NCBI GenBank assembly: GCA_937929945.1
Contig: CALFUK010000033.1
Coordinates: forward strand, 20,049-84,048
Length of the DNA stretch: 64,000 bases
Source of the DNA: an uncultured Saprospiraceae bacterium
GTDB lineage: Bacteria; Bacteroidota; Bacteroidia; Chitinophagales; Saprospiraceae
Reading direction: 5' to 3'
Shown: positions 1 to 8,333 of the stretch, in pieces
Numbering within the stretch: the stretch's first letter is position 1
Layout: each line of letters opens with the position of its first letter
Notes under the pieces: generated by a model
What the model was told of the DNA's origin: nothing
Databases searched by the model: none
The model's input: only the letters and a program-made list of their open reading frames with translations
Translations under genes and position numbers: made by a program

Positions 1-228
1 CTGGGATTCTGGTACAGAGCTGGTAATCAAGTCAATGGAGGTCTTCATTCGGATGCCTTTATCACGGCAATAAGATTTGAGACGGGTAGTTATGGCATCG
101 GTTTTAGCTATGATTTGACGACTTCAAGATTTCGTCGTGCGGGTACGGCTAATGGCTCCTTTGAGCTTTCGATGAACTACTACATACGGGGTAAAGAGCG
201 GAGCACAGTCTATTGCCCAACTTTTTAA
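1..228 (+). CDS. PorP/SprF family outer-membrane protein, C-terminal end (5' truncated)
   Basis: The window opens inside this gene; 75 codons and a TAA stop remain. The peptide has alternating polar and hydrophobic residues typical of beta strands and contains GIGFSYDLTTSRFRRA followed by NGSFELSMNYYI. This matches the closing strands of PorP/SprF family proteins, where a G-x-F-E-x-S-x-x-Y strand ends the barrel. Family members sit in the outer membrane and are linked to type IX secretion and gliding in Bacteroidota; many copies per genome act as surface anchors for T9SS cargo, often encoded beside a giant secreted protein. Neither the partner nor the signal peptide is visible because the 5' part lies outside the window. 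The family call rests on the C-terminal pattern alone. Confidence 0.7.
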   Translation: MGFWYRAGNQVNGGLHSDAFITAIRFETGSYGIGFSYDLTTSRFRRAGTANGSFELSMNYYIRGKERSTVYCPTF

Positions 229-309
229 ATACTATTTTAGCATCCACCTCAATTTGTTGTATATTGATGCTATAACACACCTTTCTACTAACTCAAAATA
301 TAGAAAACT

Positions 310-768
310 ATGTTTGGAAATAACAAAAAAGAAAAGCAGTCACCTGTAGTCACATCAAAACAAACGACCAGCCAACAAGGGAATCAATCTACAGGACTTA
401 ATATAAACAGCCTTGGAGCTGGCACAAAGATGGAAGGAACGATTAATTCTGAATCAGACATCAGAATCGATGGTGAATTAGTGGGGACACTGCACTGTAA
501 AGGTAAAGTCATCATCGGACCCAAAGGTTTTGTAGATGGTAACATAGAATGTACTAATGCAGTCATCGAAGGTCACTTCAAAGGTGTCATGAAGGCTACA
601 GAACTGCTAAATGTGACAGAGTCTGCGGTGCTGGATGGAGAAGTAACTACAGGTAAGCTCGCTGTACATCCTGGTGCGAAATTCAATGTGCAGTGTGCTA
701 CAGGTGCGGGTAAAGGAGCATCACCCAAGCCTCTACAGGAAAAAATGCTATCATTCGCTAAGGGGTAG
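310..768 (+). CDS. bactofilin family cytoskeletal protein
   Basis: This 152-residue protein has the bactofilin layout: a disordered Lys/Gln/Thr-rich head (about 1-35), then a right-handed beta-helix core (about 36-130) with short repeats rich in Gly, Val and Ile such as IRIDGELVGTLHCKGKVIIG and AVLDGEVTTGKLAVHPGAKF, then a short tail. Bactofilins self-assemble without nucleotide into filaments on the inner face of the membrane and help place cell-wall enzymes or set cell shape. It lies 6 nt upstream of an AtpZ-like gene and probably shares a transcript with it; bactofilin next to AtpZ is a common Bacteroidota arrangement. No membrane segment is seen. The ATG at 310 is preceded by an A-rich stretch without a Shine-Dalgarno sequence, normal for this phylum. 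Confidence 0.9.
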   Translation: MFGNNKKEKQSPVVTSKQTTSQQGNQSTGLNINSLGAGTKMEGTINSESDIRIDGELVGTLHCKGKVIIGPKGFVDGNIECTNAVIEGHFKGVMKATELLNVTESAVLDGEVTTGKLAVHPGAKFNVQCATGAGKGASPKPLQEKMLSFAKG

Positions 769-774
769 CCTCAG

Positions 775-984
775 TTGAACAAAAAAAAGGAAAGCGGCAC
801 TTCCGTATATATGAGATATGCGGGCATGTGCTTTCAGTTATTCATTCTCATCATTTTATTATTATTTATAGGAGGTAAAGTTGATCGTTATTTTGGAATG
901 ACAAATTCCATTTTTACAGCAACCTTACCAGTCGTCGGTCTTATAGCATATTATTTTAAAATCTATTTTGACTTATTTAAATGA
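775..984 (+). CDS. AtpZ/AtpI family F-ATPase accessory membrane protein
   Basis: A 69-residue protein with a charged head and two predicted transmembrane helices (about 15-34 and 45-65), with the first helix ending in GGKVDRYFG, the pattern of the AtpZ/AtpI family. Members are encoded near the F1Fo ATP synthase operon and are thought to help assemble the c-ring or carry Mg2+/Ca2+; exact roles differ between lineages. The start is taken as TTG at 775, six bases after the bactofilin stop, because no in-frame ATG precedes the first helix except within MRYAGM. The stop overlaps the start of the downstream methyltransferase by 4 nt (ATGA), so translation is probably coupled. The ATP synthase genes themselves are not in the window. 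Confidence 0.75.
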   Translation: MNKKKESGTSVYMRYAGMCFQLFILIILLLFIGGKVDRYFGMTNSIFTATLPVVGLIAYYFKIYFDLFK

Positions 985-1697
985 TATTGAATTCTCCAAC
1001 TTATTATAACAAGAAGATAGCGGAACACTATGCAGAGTATCGACCGGCGCTGCATGTTGATATTTTAGCGTATTTTTTTAGAGACTTTGCGGCTTTCACT
1101 AAGGGTCTTGATGTAGGCTGTGGCGTTGGTCATTCTTCGATAGCCCTATCTAATTTTTGTGTAGAGGTAGAGGCCATAGACAGCAGCACAGAGATGCTCT
1201 CACACACCATCGCACAGGAAGAAATACAGTATCAGCACTGTGAGGTGCCATCGATGCCTTTCGAAGATCGCACTTTTGATGTAGTGACTCTAGGTGGCGT
1301 GCTTCCTTACATCAAATCTCAGGAGCTACTTGATGAGATCATACGCGTCAGTAAGCGTAGGAGTCGCATCTTAGTTTATGATTTTCGTATCGATATGACT
1401 GATGTCTATCAGAAGCTCGGACTTCGGGTAGACCCTGATCAATACCAGTTTGACACCAATTTTGCCAGACTGAATACAGAGCCATATTCGATTCAAAATG
1501 AGCTAAATGATGAGGTCCTGATCCGTGTAAATAGCGAGGATCTGATACACCTTTTGCATTCCTCAAATGTCAGTGGGGCGGCTATAGATCATCACTTTGC
1601 ATCAGAAGAAGCACTCAGACGTCAGGTGAGTGAGTCTATCAGTCAGACTATTGAGCTGAATGTAAGACGTTATGCCGCGCTGTATGGCTATCAATAG
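981..1697 (+). CDS. class I SAM-dependent methyltransferase
   Basis: A 238-residue protein with a Rossmann-type methyltransferase core. Motif I is LDVGCGVGHSS (about residues 43-53) and the acidic end of strand beta-2 is EAIDSSTEML, followed by a motif IV-like strand DVVTLGGVLPYIKS. This is the UbiE/Methyltransf_11 pattern for small-molecule substrates. The substrate cannot be told from sequence. The start codon overlaps the stop of the AtpZ-like gene (ATGA), so it is the last gene of a bactofilin-AtpZ-methyltransferase operon. The C-terminal third (about 130-238) has no motif I recognise and may cap the substrate pocket. Confidence 0.8.
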   Translation: MILNSPTYYNKKIAEHYAEYRPALHVDILAYFFRDFAAFTKGLDVGCGVGHSSIALSNFCVEVEAIDSSTEMLSHTIAQEEIQYQHCEVPSMPFEDRTFDVVTLGGVLPYIKSQELLDEIIRVSKRRSRILVYDFRIDMTDVYQKLGLRVDPDQYQFDTNFARLNTEPYSIQNELNDEVLIRVNSEDLIHLLHSSNVSGAAIDHHFASEEALRRQVSESISQTIELNVRRYAALYGYQ

Positions 1698-1797
1698 GGG
1701 CCCATCAGTGGCACTAGGTAGTCTTGAGGAGCGCACTGCGTCATTGTATCGTTACACATATGTGTTATGCTAGTTTACATCAGAGACATTTACGACT

Positions 1798-2295
1798 ATG
1801 GCAAAAAGAGATAAAAGAGGCATTCAGACTTTATTCAGAGCCGTTCTCAAGAATCATTATACTTTATTAGAAGCCATCGATCGTAAGGCGAGCATCATCC
1901 TCACCATCAATTCTATTTTGATTTCCATTGTGTTGGGTGCCAGCTATTTGGCTGATCCTGAGCAGATAGACGGCATTACCTTGATTGCACGCGTGTGTGT
2001 CAATTTTGGCATTTTTTCCATGGCATTTGCCCTCTTAGCCATACGTCCGCATCGGTATAAGAACAGAGGCTCCCTGCTCTATGCCGGATCATTCGATAAG
2101 ATCACTAAGGCAGAATACCGCCAGCAGATGAATGAGCTACTCGATACTGGAGATGAAATCTATGACAAGATGATGGATGACGTATACGATATCGGGGAGA
2201 CCATCCGGGCGAGGCAGCGGATGCTGTACGTTTCTATTGGGATATTTCTAGTGGGCTTGGCTTCAGCCTTTATATTGGGAATGATTCATTTGTGA
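1798..2295 (+). CDS. Pycsar effector-like membrane protein (PycTM/DUF5706-type), orphan
   Basis: A 165-residue protein with an amphipathic head (FRAVLKNHYTLLEAIDRKAS), two closely spaced transmembrane helices (about 37-55 and 65-83), a cytoplasmic stretch (about 90-140, GSFDKITKAEYRQQMNELL) and a third helix near the C-terminus (about 143-163). The order N-H-x-x-L...D-x-K-A-x-I-x-L-x-I-N-S-I-x-I-S, then a soluble segment with F-x-x-x-x-x-x-E-Y, then a final helix, is the pattern I associate with PycTM effectors of Pycsar antiphage defence, in which cyclic UMP or CMP made by a PycC cyclase triggers membrane damage. Two things speak against a full defence system: no nucleotide cyclase is within several kb, and no HD domain is fused. 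It stands alone between a methyltransferase and convergent lpxD. The family call is moderate; the defence role is inference. Confidence 0.6.
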   Translation: MAKRDKRGIQTLFRAVLKNHYTLLEAIDRKASIILTINSILISIVLGASYLADPEQIDGITLIARVCVNFGIFSMAFALLAIRPHRYKNRGSLLYAGSFDKITKAEYRQQMNELLDTGDEIYDKMMDDVYDIGETIRARQRMLYVSIGIFLVGLASAFILGMIHL

Positions 2296-2485
2296 GCATA
2301 GTTTAATCAGGTTTTATACATCCTCACTATAGATGGCGATCAATCTTGTATAAAATTGCCTCAAAAGGTTATAAAATTTACCCTAATTTCTTGTCTATTA
2401 AAGATTTCATAGTCATATGATAAGGCTCTGAATTCGACCAAATTAGTAAACCGCATCATCAAATCCACCAATCAAGGAAATCAGA

Positions 2486-3514
2486 TCAGTGCTTAATCTT
2501 ATCTATCAATTTGTGTAATTCTCTCAGTTCTCGAGCTAAGTCTGGCAGCTTTTTGAAGACCGCATATGACTTGAGGTATTGATAAAATGGCATTGCGGGA
2601 TAACCATACCACTTTTTGTTCATGTCCTTTATATCGGATGCAACGCCGCTTTTGCCTTGTATTTGGGATTTATCAGCCACCTCAATATGCCCGACGATGG
2701 CGACCTGACCACCGATTTGACAATGGGTGCCAACCTTCGCACTGCCTGCCACACCGGACTGTGCAGCCATCACAGTATGCGACCCGATTTCTACATTGTG
2801 GGCTATTTGGATCAGATTATCCAGCTTCACTCCTTTTTTGATGATCGTAGAATTGAAAGCGGCTCTATCGATCACCGTGTTGCTACCGATCTCTACATCC
2901 TGCTCGATGATGACATTGCCGAGCTGATGAATTTTGTTATACTGACCATTGGAGAAAGCATAACCAAAACCATCACTACCGATGACCGCATTACTGTGAA
3001 TGATGACCCGGTCACCGATCACACAGTCGTGATATATTTTGACACCGGGATATAAGATGCAGTCCTCTCCGATCTGAACATTTTCTCCGACATAGACTTG
3101 TCCGTGTATTTGAGTTCTGCTACCGATTTTGGCACCATCTTCTACGATACTGTAATGTCCTAGACTGATATCATTGGATAAAAATGCGGTCTCGCCTACG
3201 GTACTGTGTTTAGAAATGATAGTGTTAGACGTGCGCTGGTTTAATCGGACTGAGAGCTGCTGCATGCCTGACATCACGTCTTCTAATAATATGTACGCCT
3301 GTCCTGGTTGGGGGTCTTCTTTTGTATCTGCGGGCACGAGGATGATCGAAGCCTGACAGTCAGATAGGTATTTTTTATACTTTAAGTTGCCCAGAAAGCT
3401 AATGTTTCCAGCGTGAGCTTTTTCGATGCCACTGATTTTTGAAGCGCTGATGCTCGGATCCCCAATGACGGTCCCACCTATGGCAGCTGCAAGTTGCTGT
3501 GCGGTCATTTGCAT
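2486..3514 (-). CDS. lpxD: UDP-3-O-(3-hydroxyacyl)glucosamine N-acyltransferase LpxD
   Basis: A 342-residue protein with the LpxD architecture: an N-terminal uridine-binding domain (about 1-100, with [14 protein letters not shown]), then a left-handed beta-helix built from hexapeptide repeats (about 105-300) and a C-terminal helix ([18 protein letters not shown]). The catalytic His is expected in [14 protein letters not shown]. LpxD adds the second hydroxyacyl chain to UDP-3-O-acyl-glucosamine in the third step of lipid A synthesis, using acyl-ACP in the cytoplasm. Length fits the family (about 340). In many Bacteroidota the gene sits with lpxC/fabZ and lpxA; here it is alone, divergent from hemC with an 85-bp gap. 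Confidence 0.95.
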   Translation of the reverse strand: MQMTAQQLAAAIGGTVIGDPSISASKISGIEKAHAGNISFLGNLKYKKYLSDCQASIILVPADTKEDPQPGQAYILLEDVMSGMQQLSVRLNQRTSNTIISKHSTVGETAFLSNDISLGHYSIVEDGAKIGSRTQIHGQVYVGENVQIGEDCILYPGVKIYHDCVIGDRVIIHSNAVIGSDGFGYAFSNGQYNKIHQLGNVIIEQDVEIGSNTVIDRAAFNSTIIKKGVKLDNLIQIAHNVEIGSHTVMAAQSGVAGSAKVGTHCQIGGQVAIVGHIEVADKSQIQGKSGVASDIKDMNKKWYGYPAMPFYQYLKSYAVFKKLPDLARELRELHKLIDKIKH

Positions 3515-3571
3515 AAGGCGAAAGATAGTAATATTCGAATCTCAAAGCCAATCTGACCGTGAATTATAGTC

Positions 3572-3579
3572 TATATTTG
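3572..3579 (+). promoter_or_regulatory. Bacteroidota-type -7 element upstream of hemC
   Basis: TATATTTG matches TAnnTTTG, the -7 element of primary-sigma promoters in Bacteroidota, and lies 20 bases before the hemC TTG start. No good TTG/TTTG -33 element was seen at the usual distance. Confidence 0.5.
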
Positions 3580-3599
3580 CATGATTAATACGAAGGCAT

Positions 3600-4499
3600 T
3601 TGGATAAGAAAATATTAGGCACAAGAGGGAGTAAGCTGGCACTATGGCAGGCGAATCACGTATCAGATCGATTGCGGAAAGCTGGTATAGATGTCGAGAT
3701 TCAGGTCATCAAGACGCAGGGTGACAAGGTGCAGCATTTGGGTTTTGACAAACTCGAGGGCAAAGGTTTCTTCACGAAGGAGATCGAAGATGCTCTCCTA
3801 GCCGGCCAGGTAGACTTCGCCGTGCATTCTATGAAGGATATGCCTACGGTACAGCCTGAAGGTCTGGTACTGGGTGGAGTATCGGAGCGAGCTGACGCTC
3901 GAGATACCCTACTGATCCATGCAGATCAATTAGTGAGTCAGACACCTATCCAACTGAAGCCAGGTACAGTGATCGGTACCTCCTCTGTCAGGCGCAAGGT
4001 GAATCTCAACCACTTATTTCAAGACATCGAGATCAAGGACATCAGAGGTAATGTGCCGACTCGAATCCAGAAGCTGAGGGATAGGACCTATGATGCGATC
4101 ATTCTGGCTAAGGCAGGACTGGACAGATTAGAGATCGACCTGAGTGAGTTTTTCGTCTTTCATTTTCATCCTTCAGAGTTTATTCCAGCACCTGCACAAG
4201 GCGTATTAGCTTATCAGTGTCGAGCAGAGGATCGTGATATGAGAAAGATATTGCTGAGCATCCACAGTCAGGAGACAGCTAAGTGTACGAATGTAGAGCG
4301 TAAGATACTGCAGCTGATCGAAGGTGGCTGCCATGTACCTTTAGGAGCTTACTGTCAGCAAGACGCTAATGCCTACTACCATGTCCATGCCTGCTATGCG
4401 CGCGAGGTCGACCATCCGCTGAAGCGGGTAAAACTTTCGCAGAGTACGAGCCACCAATTAGCTGATACCGTATTTAAAGAATTAGTGAGTGAAGCCTGA
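3600..4499 (+). CDS. hemC: hydroxymethylbilane synthase (porphobilinogen deaminase) HemC
   Basis: This 299-residue enzyme joins four porphobilinogens into hydroxymethylbilane for heme and other tetrapyrroles, in the cytoplasm. Recognisable segments in order are GTRGSKLALWQANH (about 6-19), VHSMKDMPT with substrate-binding residues, GTSSVRRKVNL, DIRGNVPTRIQKL and IEGGCHVPLGAYC, whose first Cys should hold the dipyrromethane cofactor. Only TTG at 3600 can start the frame: an in-frame TGA lies at 3582 and there is no ATG between. It precedes an exonuclease-like gene and hemD in the same direction, so hemC and hemD are likely co-transcribed with that gene between them. Confidence 0.95.
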   Translation: MDKKILGTRGSKLALWQANHVSDRLRKAGIDVEIQVIKTQGDKVQHLGFDKLEGKGFFTKEIEDALLAGQVDFAVHSMKDMPTVQPEGLVLGGVSERADARDTLLIHADQLVSQTPIQLKPGTVIGTSSVRRKVNLNHLFQDIEIKDIRGNVPTRIQKLRDRTYDAIILAKAGLDRLEIDLSEFFVFHFHPSEFIPAPAQGVLAYQCRAEDRDMRKILLSIHSQETAKCTNVERKILQLIEGGCHVPLGAYCQQDANAYYHVHACYAREVDHPLKRVKLSQSTSHQLADTVFKELVSEA

Positions 4500-4562
4500 T
4501 ATGAAGCATCATATCTTAATTTTCCCATATTTTTACGGGGCACTTTAACCAAGCCATCATAT

Positions 4563-5162
4563 ATGTACCTAATATTCGATGTATCAGCGAATGGAAAGCC
4601 ACAGAGCTATAAGGCTTCTCCCAATGACGTTTTTAACTGGCCAAGGCTGATCCACATATCGTGGATCGTGCTCAGTGAGGCTTTGAAGCCAGTCCAAGAT
4701 TATAATTGTCTGATCAAGCCAGAGGGATTCACGATCAAAGAGGAATCGGTGGAGCGACACACCATTGATATGGAGAAACTGAACAGCGGCGCAGAAGACA
4801 TTAAGTCAGTCCTGACTCACTTTTCTAAAGCCGTCGATGAGGCGCAGTTCGTCTTTGCTCATAACCTGGACTATAATGAAAATATAGTCGGAGCCGAATT
4901 CAAGCGGGCTCAGATGGAACACCGATTATTCGCTTCTGAGCGACTCTGCCTCATGCAGGAGGGTACCTTTTACGCTAAAATTCCCAATCGCCGAGGCGGA
5001 TATAAGTGGCCCAGTCTACAGGAGCTGCACACTGCCATCTTCAGACAGGGGTTTAGCCCAGTGAATAATGCTCGCGCAGACGTGATTGCAGCTTCACGCT
5101 GTTTCATCGCCCTGCATAAGGCTGGCGCATTTGATGATCTCACTGATCCAGAAGAATCGTAA
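4563..5162 (+). CDS. DEDDh exonuclease-fold protein with degenerate active site
   Basis: A 199-residue protein that follows the DnaQ-like 3'-5' exonuclease domain along its length: beta strand MYLIFDVSANG (1-11), NWPRLIHISWIVL, a long middle section, FAHNLDYNENIVGAEFKRA, and the final motif NNARADVIAASRCF. By my alignment from memory it most resembles exonuclease domains of Bacteroidota with DTETTGLP and HNATADV motifs. In this copy the second acid is Ser8 (DVS for DTE), the motif II Asp is Asn105 and the general base His is Asn168; only Asp6 and Asp173 remain. It is therefore probably not an active nuclease, though the frame is intact and the fold appears conserved. It lies between hemC and hemD, 3 nt before hemD, so it is co-expressed with tetrapyrrole synthesis. 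Role unknown. Confidence 0.75.
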   Translation: MYLIFDVSANGKPQSYKASPNDVFNWPRLIHISWIVLSEALKPVQDYNCLIKPEGFTIKEESVERHTIDMEKLNSGAEDIKSVLTHFSKAVDEAQFVFAHNLDYNENIVGAEFKRAQMEHRLFASERLCLMQEGTFYAKIPNRRGGYKWPSLQELHTAIFRQGFSPVNNARADVIAASRCFIALHKAGAFDDLTDPEES

Positions 5163-5165
5163 CAT

Positions 5166-5867
5166 TTGGAGCAGCCCAGAATATTTCTTTCGCGTCATCT
5201 TGATCACGACTCACCCTTTCGATCTTTAGCTGAGTCAGGAGAGATAGGGATGGTAGCACAGTCACTTCTACTATTTAGTCCGGTGCATTTTCGAACTATT
5301 CCGAAGGGAGACTGGCTGTTTTTCTATAGTAAATCTGGAGTTAAGTATTTTTTAGATCAGCTGAGCACTCTGGTACAAATAGCTTCATACCAGATCGCAT
5401 GCTATGGTCCTTCTACAGCACGGCTGTGGTCTAAGATGGCTGATCGCGATCCTGATTTCATAGGAGATGGTAAGCCTGCTCATGTGCCGACAGACTTTGT
5501 ACGTCACATTCAAGCGGCAGATACGGTGGTGTTTGTCAGGGCGGCTAACTCCAGGATGACCGTACAGCGAGCTATAGAAGACCAGATCGTCTGCCAAGAT
5601 ATGATCGCCTATCGGAATGAACAGCGTCAGGATGTGGACATTCACGGCCATTTCGACTGCGCTCTGCTCACCAGTCCATTGAATGCTGATGCATTCTTAC
5701 AGCAGGCAGTTGGCTTTAAGGGAGACATCATCACGCTGGGCTCTACCACCGCTGATTTTGTCAGGCAGAAGTTCGATATAGAGTGCATTGTCTCAGAAGA
5801 TGTGGCAGAAATGGGCATGTTTCGCAGTTTTCAGACCTGGATGAAAGACCGAAGCGGTGAGGTCTGA
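5166..5867 (+). CDS. hemD: uroporphyrinogen-III synthase HemD
   Basis: A 233-residue protein resembling the poorly conserved HemD family: an N-terminal RIFLSRHLDHDSPFRSLAES, then LLFSPVHFRTIPKGDWLFFYSKSGVKYF (the family's first beta-alpha unit), and a C-terminal ITLGSTTADFVRQKFDIE corresponding to the conserved G-x-x-T-A motif. It closes and flips the D ring of hydroxymethylbilane to give uroporphyrinogen III, the step right after HemC. The TTG at 5166 is used because it follows the upstream stop by 3 nt and no ATG comes before the first conserved strand. HemD is hard to recognise by sequence, but the match to Bacteroidota versions and the hemC context make the call fairly secure. Confidence 0.85.
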   Translation: MEQPRIFLSRHLDHDSPFRSLAESGEIGMVAQSLLLFSPVHFRTIPKGDWLFFYSKSGVKYFLDQLSTLVQIASYQIACYGPSTARLWSKMADRDPDFIGDGKPAHVPTDFVRHIQAADTVVFVRAANSRMTVQRAIEDQIVCQDMIAYRNEQRQDVDIHGHFDCALLTSPLNADAFLQQAVGFKGDIITLGSTTADFVRQKFDIECIVSEDVAEMGMFRSFQTWMKDRSGEV

Positions 5868-5936
5868 ATTTCATTTGTCAAAAGATTTAGTCAGAATAAT
5901 TCAGTAACTACGCGGCAGCAGCTTAATTTTACCACT

Positions 5937-7595
5937 ATGCTCACATCGCTCTTGATTAAAAACTATGCCATCATCGAATCTGTCGAGTTAAGTCTCAATG
6001 ATGGCTTAATCATCATCACTGGTGAGACAGGTGCGGGTAAGTCCATTATCATCGGTGCGCTACAGCTGATTATGGGTAAGCGAGCTGATCTAAAAGTGCT
6101 CTACAATAAAGACAAAAAATGCATCGTCGAGGGTGTCTTCGATATCAAGGATGATAACCTACGAGCCACCTTTGCTGAGCATGACCTGGAGTATGATGAC
6201 GAGCTGATCATCCGCAGGGAGATCAGTGCCTCGGGTAAGTCAAGAGCCTTTATCAATGATACGCCGACGACCCTTTCTGTATTAGGGCAGATAGCCAGCA
6301 GACTGATCGACCTCCACCAGCAGTTTGACACCTTGGAGATACATGAGGCCAGCCATCAGGTAGATCTGGTAGATACCATGGCAGAGACGCACAAGCAGCT
6401 GACTAAGTATAAAGCACTGTATAGCAAGTATCAGTCGGGCAAAAAGGAGCTCGAAGAGGTCAAGCAGAAAATAGCAGAAGGGGAGAAAGAACTCGATTAC
6501 ATTAAATTTCAGCTGGAAGAATTTAATAGCATAGAGCTTACAACGGGAGAGCAGGAGCCACTCGAGCAGGAGATGTCTACGCTGGAGAACGCCGAAGAAA
6601 TACAGACGATACTCAGTCAGATCGTCAATCGAATCTCTCAGAGCGAACAGAATCTGCTGGACGAACTGCAAGATCAAGTCAAATCCTTGATCCAAATCTC
6701 TAAATATAATCCAGAGCTGTCATCCCTTTCCGATCGCCTCATCGCGACGAAGGAGGAGCTCCATGATATTGCGAATGAGCTGGAAGGCATCAATGACTTA
6801 ACGGAGCATAATCCAGAAAAGCTAAGCGAGATCAGTCAGCGACTGGACATGATATACCGCCTGCAGCGTAAGCATCAGGTCCAATCTGTGGATGAATTGA
6901 TGGAGATCCAGGAGCGGCTCTCAAAGAATTATGCTGCCTACTCTGATTCGGATAATTACATCAGTCAGCTCGAAGCAGATCTGGCAGTCTCACTGGCAGG
7001 TGCTAAAGCGGAAGCGAAAAAAATCTCTGCCAAGCGTAAGAAAGTGATCCCGACCATTCAGAAAAAGATAAAGTCATTTTTGAAAGAATTAGCGATGCCA
7101 CACGCATCTCTCATGATAGACCAGCAGACAGCCACTGAGCTGAATCCGTATGGCATTGACAAGATCGAATTCTTATTCGCTGCGAATCAAGGTAGTACGC
7201 CCATGCCCTTAAAAAAGGTGGCTTCTGGCGGAGAATTATCTCGGCTGAATCTCAGTCTGAAGAATCTGGTCGCTGATCAGATGAATCTACCTACTCTGAT
7301 CTTTGATGAGATCGACATCGGTATATCTGGAGAAGTGGCGCAGCGTATGGGCTCCATCTTATCTGAGCTGGGAGCCAAGCATCAGGTCATCGTGATCACT
7401 CACTCGCCTCAGGTCGCTTCTAAAGCAGATACTCACCTGCTGGTCTATAAGCAGACGACTCATAAAACCACCCATACAGCCATCAAGTCACTCGCACATG
7501 AGGATCGAGTTCAGGAGATTGCCAAAATGCTCAGTGGCGATCCACCGACTAAGTCTGCCATTCTTAATGCTGAAGAACTCATAGAGCATACCTAA
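5937..7595 (+). CDS. recN: DNA repair ATPase RecN
   Basis: A 552-residue SMC-like protein. The Walker A motif is GETGAGKS near residue 29, the central part (about 150-370) is rich in Glu, Lys, Leu and Gln as in the RecN coiled coil, and the C-terminal half has the ABC signature SGGELSRLNLSLKNL, Walker B TLIFDEIDIGISG and the switch region VIVITHSPQVASKA. RecN gathers and tethers DNA ends during double-strand break repair with RecA. Length is normal for the family (about 550). It is followed after 3 nt by an acyltransferase gene; this coupling is probably of transcription rather than function. No LexA-type box was seen upstream. Confidence 0.97.
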   Translation: MLTSLLIKNYAIIESVELSLNDGLIIITGETGAGKSIIIGALQLIMGKRADLKVLYNKDKKCIVEGVFDIKDDNLRATFAEHDLEYDDELIIRREISASGKSRAFINDTPTTLSVLGQIASRLIDLHQQFDTLEIHEASHQVDLVDTMAETHKQLTKYKALYSKYQSGKKELEEVKQKIAEGEKELDYIKFQLEEFNSIELTTGEQEPLEQEMSTLENAEEIQTILSQIVNRISQSEQNLLDELQDQVKSLIQISKYNPELSSLSDRLIATKEELHDIANELEGINDLTEHNPEKLSEISQRLDMIYRLQRKHQVQSVDELMEIQERLSKNYAAYSDSDNYISQLEADLAVSLAGAKAEAKKISAKRKKVIPTIQKKIKSFLKELAMPHASLMIDQQTATELNPYGIDKIEFLFAANQGSTPMPLKKVASGGELSRLNLSLKNLVADQMNLPTLIFDEIDIGISGEVAQRMGSILSELGAKHQVIVITHSPQVASKADTHLLVYKQTTHKTTHTAIKSLAHEDRVQEIAKMLSGDPPTKSAILNAEELIEHT

Positions 7596-7598
7596 GGC

Positions 7599-8333
7599 AT
7601 GAGGAGCATCGTATCTATTTTCAGAGGCATCATCACGGCTCTATCTATGATCTTATATCTGATACCCTATGGCATCAGGACTATTTTTAAGAAGCATACG
7701 CCTGAGTCCGGATTTAGACTGCGTAAAGCATGGACAGTAGTAGGTAATCCTATATTGGGCCATAAGATAGAAAACAGGGGGCAGGCCTATGATGGGGCAG
7801 CGATTTACATGAGCAATCATCGATCATTTTCAGATCCGCTGATCCAGGCCAAATTTTTTGATGCTTATATCATCGCTAAGGCGGAAGTAGCTGATATTCC
7901 CTTGATGAGCCAGGTAGCGCTTATCACAGGTATCATATACGTCAAAAGAGAAAGTCTCAAGAGCAGGAAAGATACCCGTCTGGCCTTAGTGGACACCCTT
8001 CTAAATGGCTATAACGTGCTCATCTATCCAGAAGGGACCACGGGGGCACAGGAAGGCACCAAAGTATTTAAGAAAGGCGCATTTTTTTCAGCAGCAGAGC
8101 ACCAGATACCCATCATACCAGTCGCAATAGAGTATAAAGATCCTGCAAACTACTGGGTGGGGACTTCTCTCGCTAAGCACTTCATCAAGCAGTATAGTAA
8201 GTGGAGGACGACAGTCGTCGTCAGTCTCGGAGATCCCATTCGCTCTGATGATGGTCACGAATTATTGCAGCGGACCCAAGAGTGGATTGATCAAGAATTA
8301 ATCGATATAAAAAGGAGGTGGAATACTAAGTGA
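7599..8333 (+). CDS. PlsC-type 1-acyl-glycerol-3-phosphate acyltransferase
   Basis: A 244-residue membrane-associated acyltransferase. One N-terminal hydrophobic helix (about 8-27) precedes the catalytic motif NHRSFSDP, the HX4D box of the PlsC superfamily, followed by GIIYVKRES and the substrate-binding motif IYPEGTTG, and then IPIIPVAIEY. Such enzymes add the second acyl chain to lysophosphatidic acid, though some family members acylate other lipids such as ornithine lipids, so the exact substrate is open. The ATG at 7599 is 3 nt after the recN stop. A purine-rich AAGGAGGTGG lies near the end of this gene at about 8310, but no start codon follows in a good frame. Confidence 0.85.
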   Translation: MRSIVSIFRGIITALSMILYLIPYGIRTIFKKHTPESGFRLRKAWTVVGNPILGHKIENRGQAYDGAAIYMSNHRSFSDPLIQAKFFDAYIIAKAEVADIPLMSQVALITGIIYVKRESLKSRKDTRLALVDTLLNGYNVLIYPEGTTGAQEGTKVFKKGAFFSAAEHQIPIIPVAIEYKDPANYWVGTSLAKHFIKQYSKWRTTVVVSLGDPIRSDDGHELLQRTQEWIDQELIDIKRRWNTK

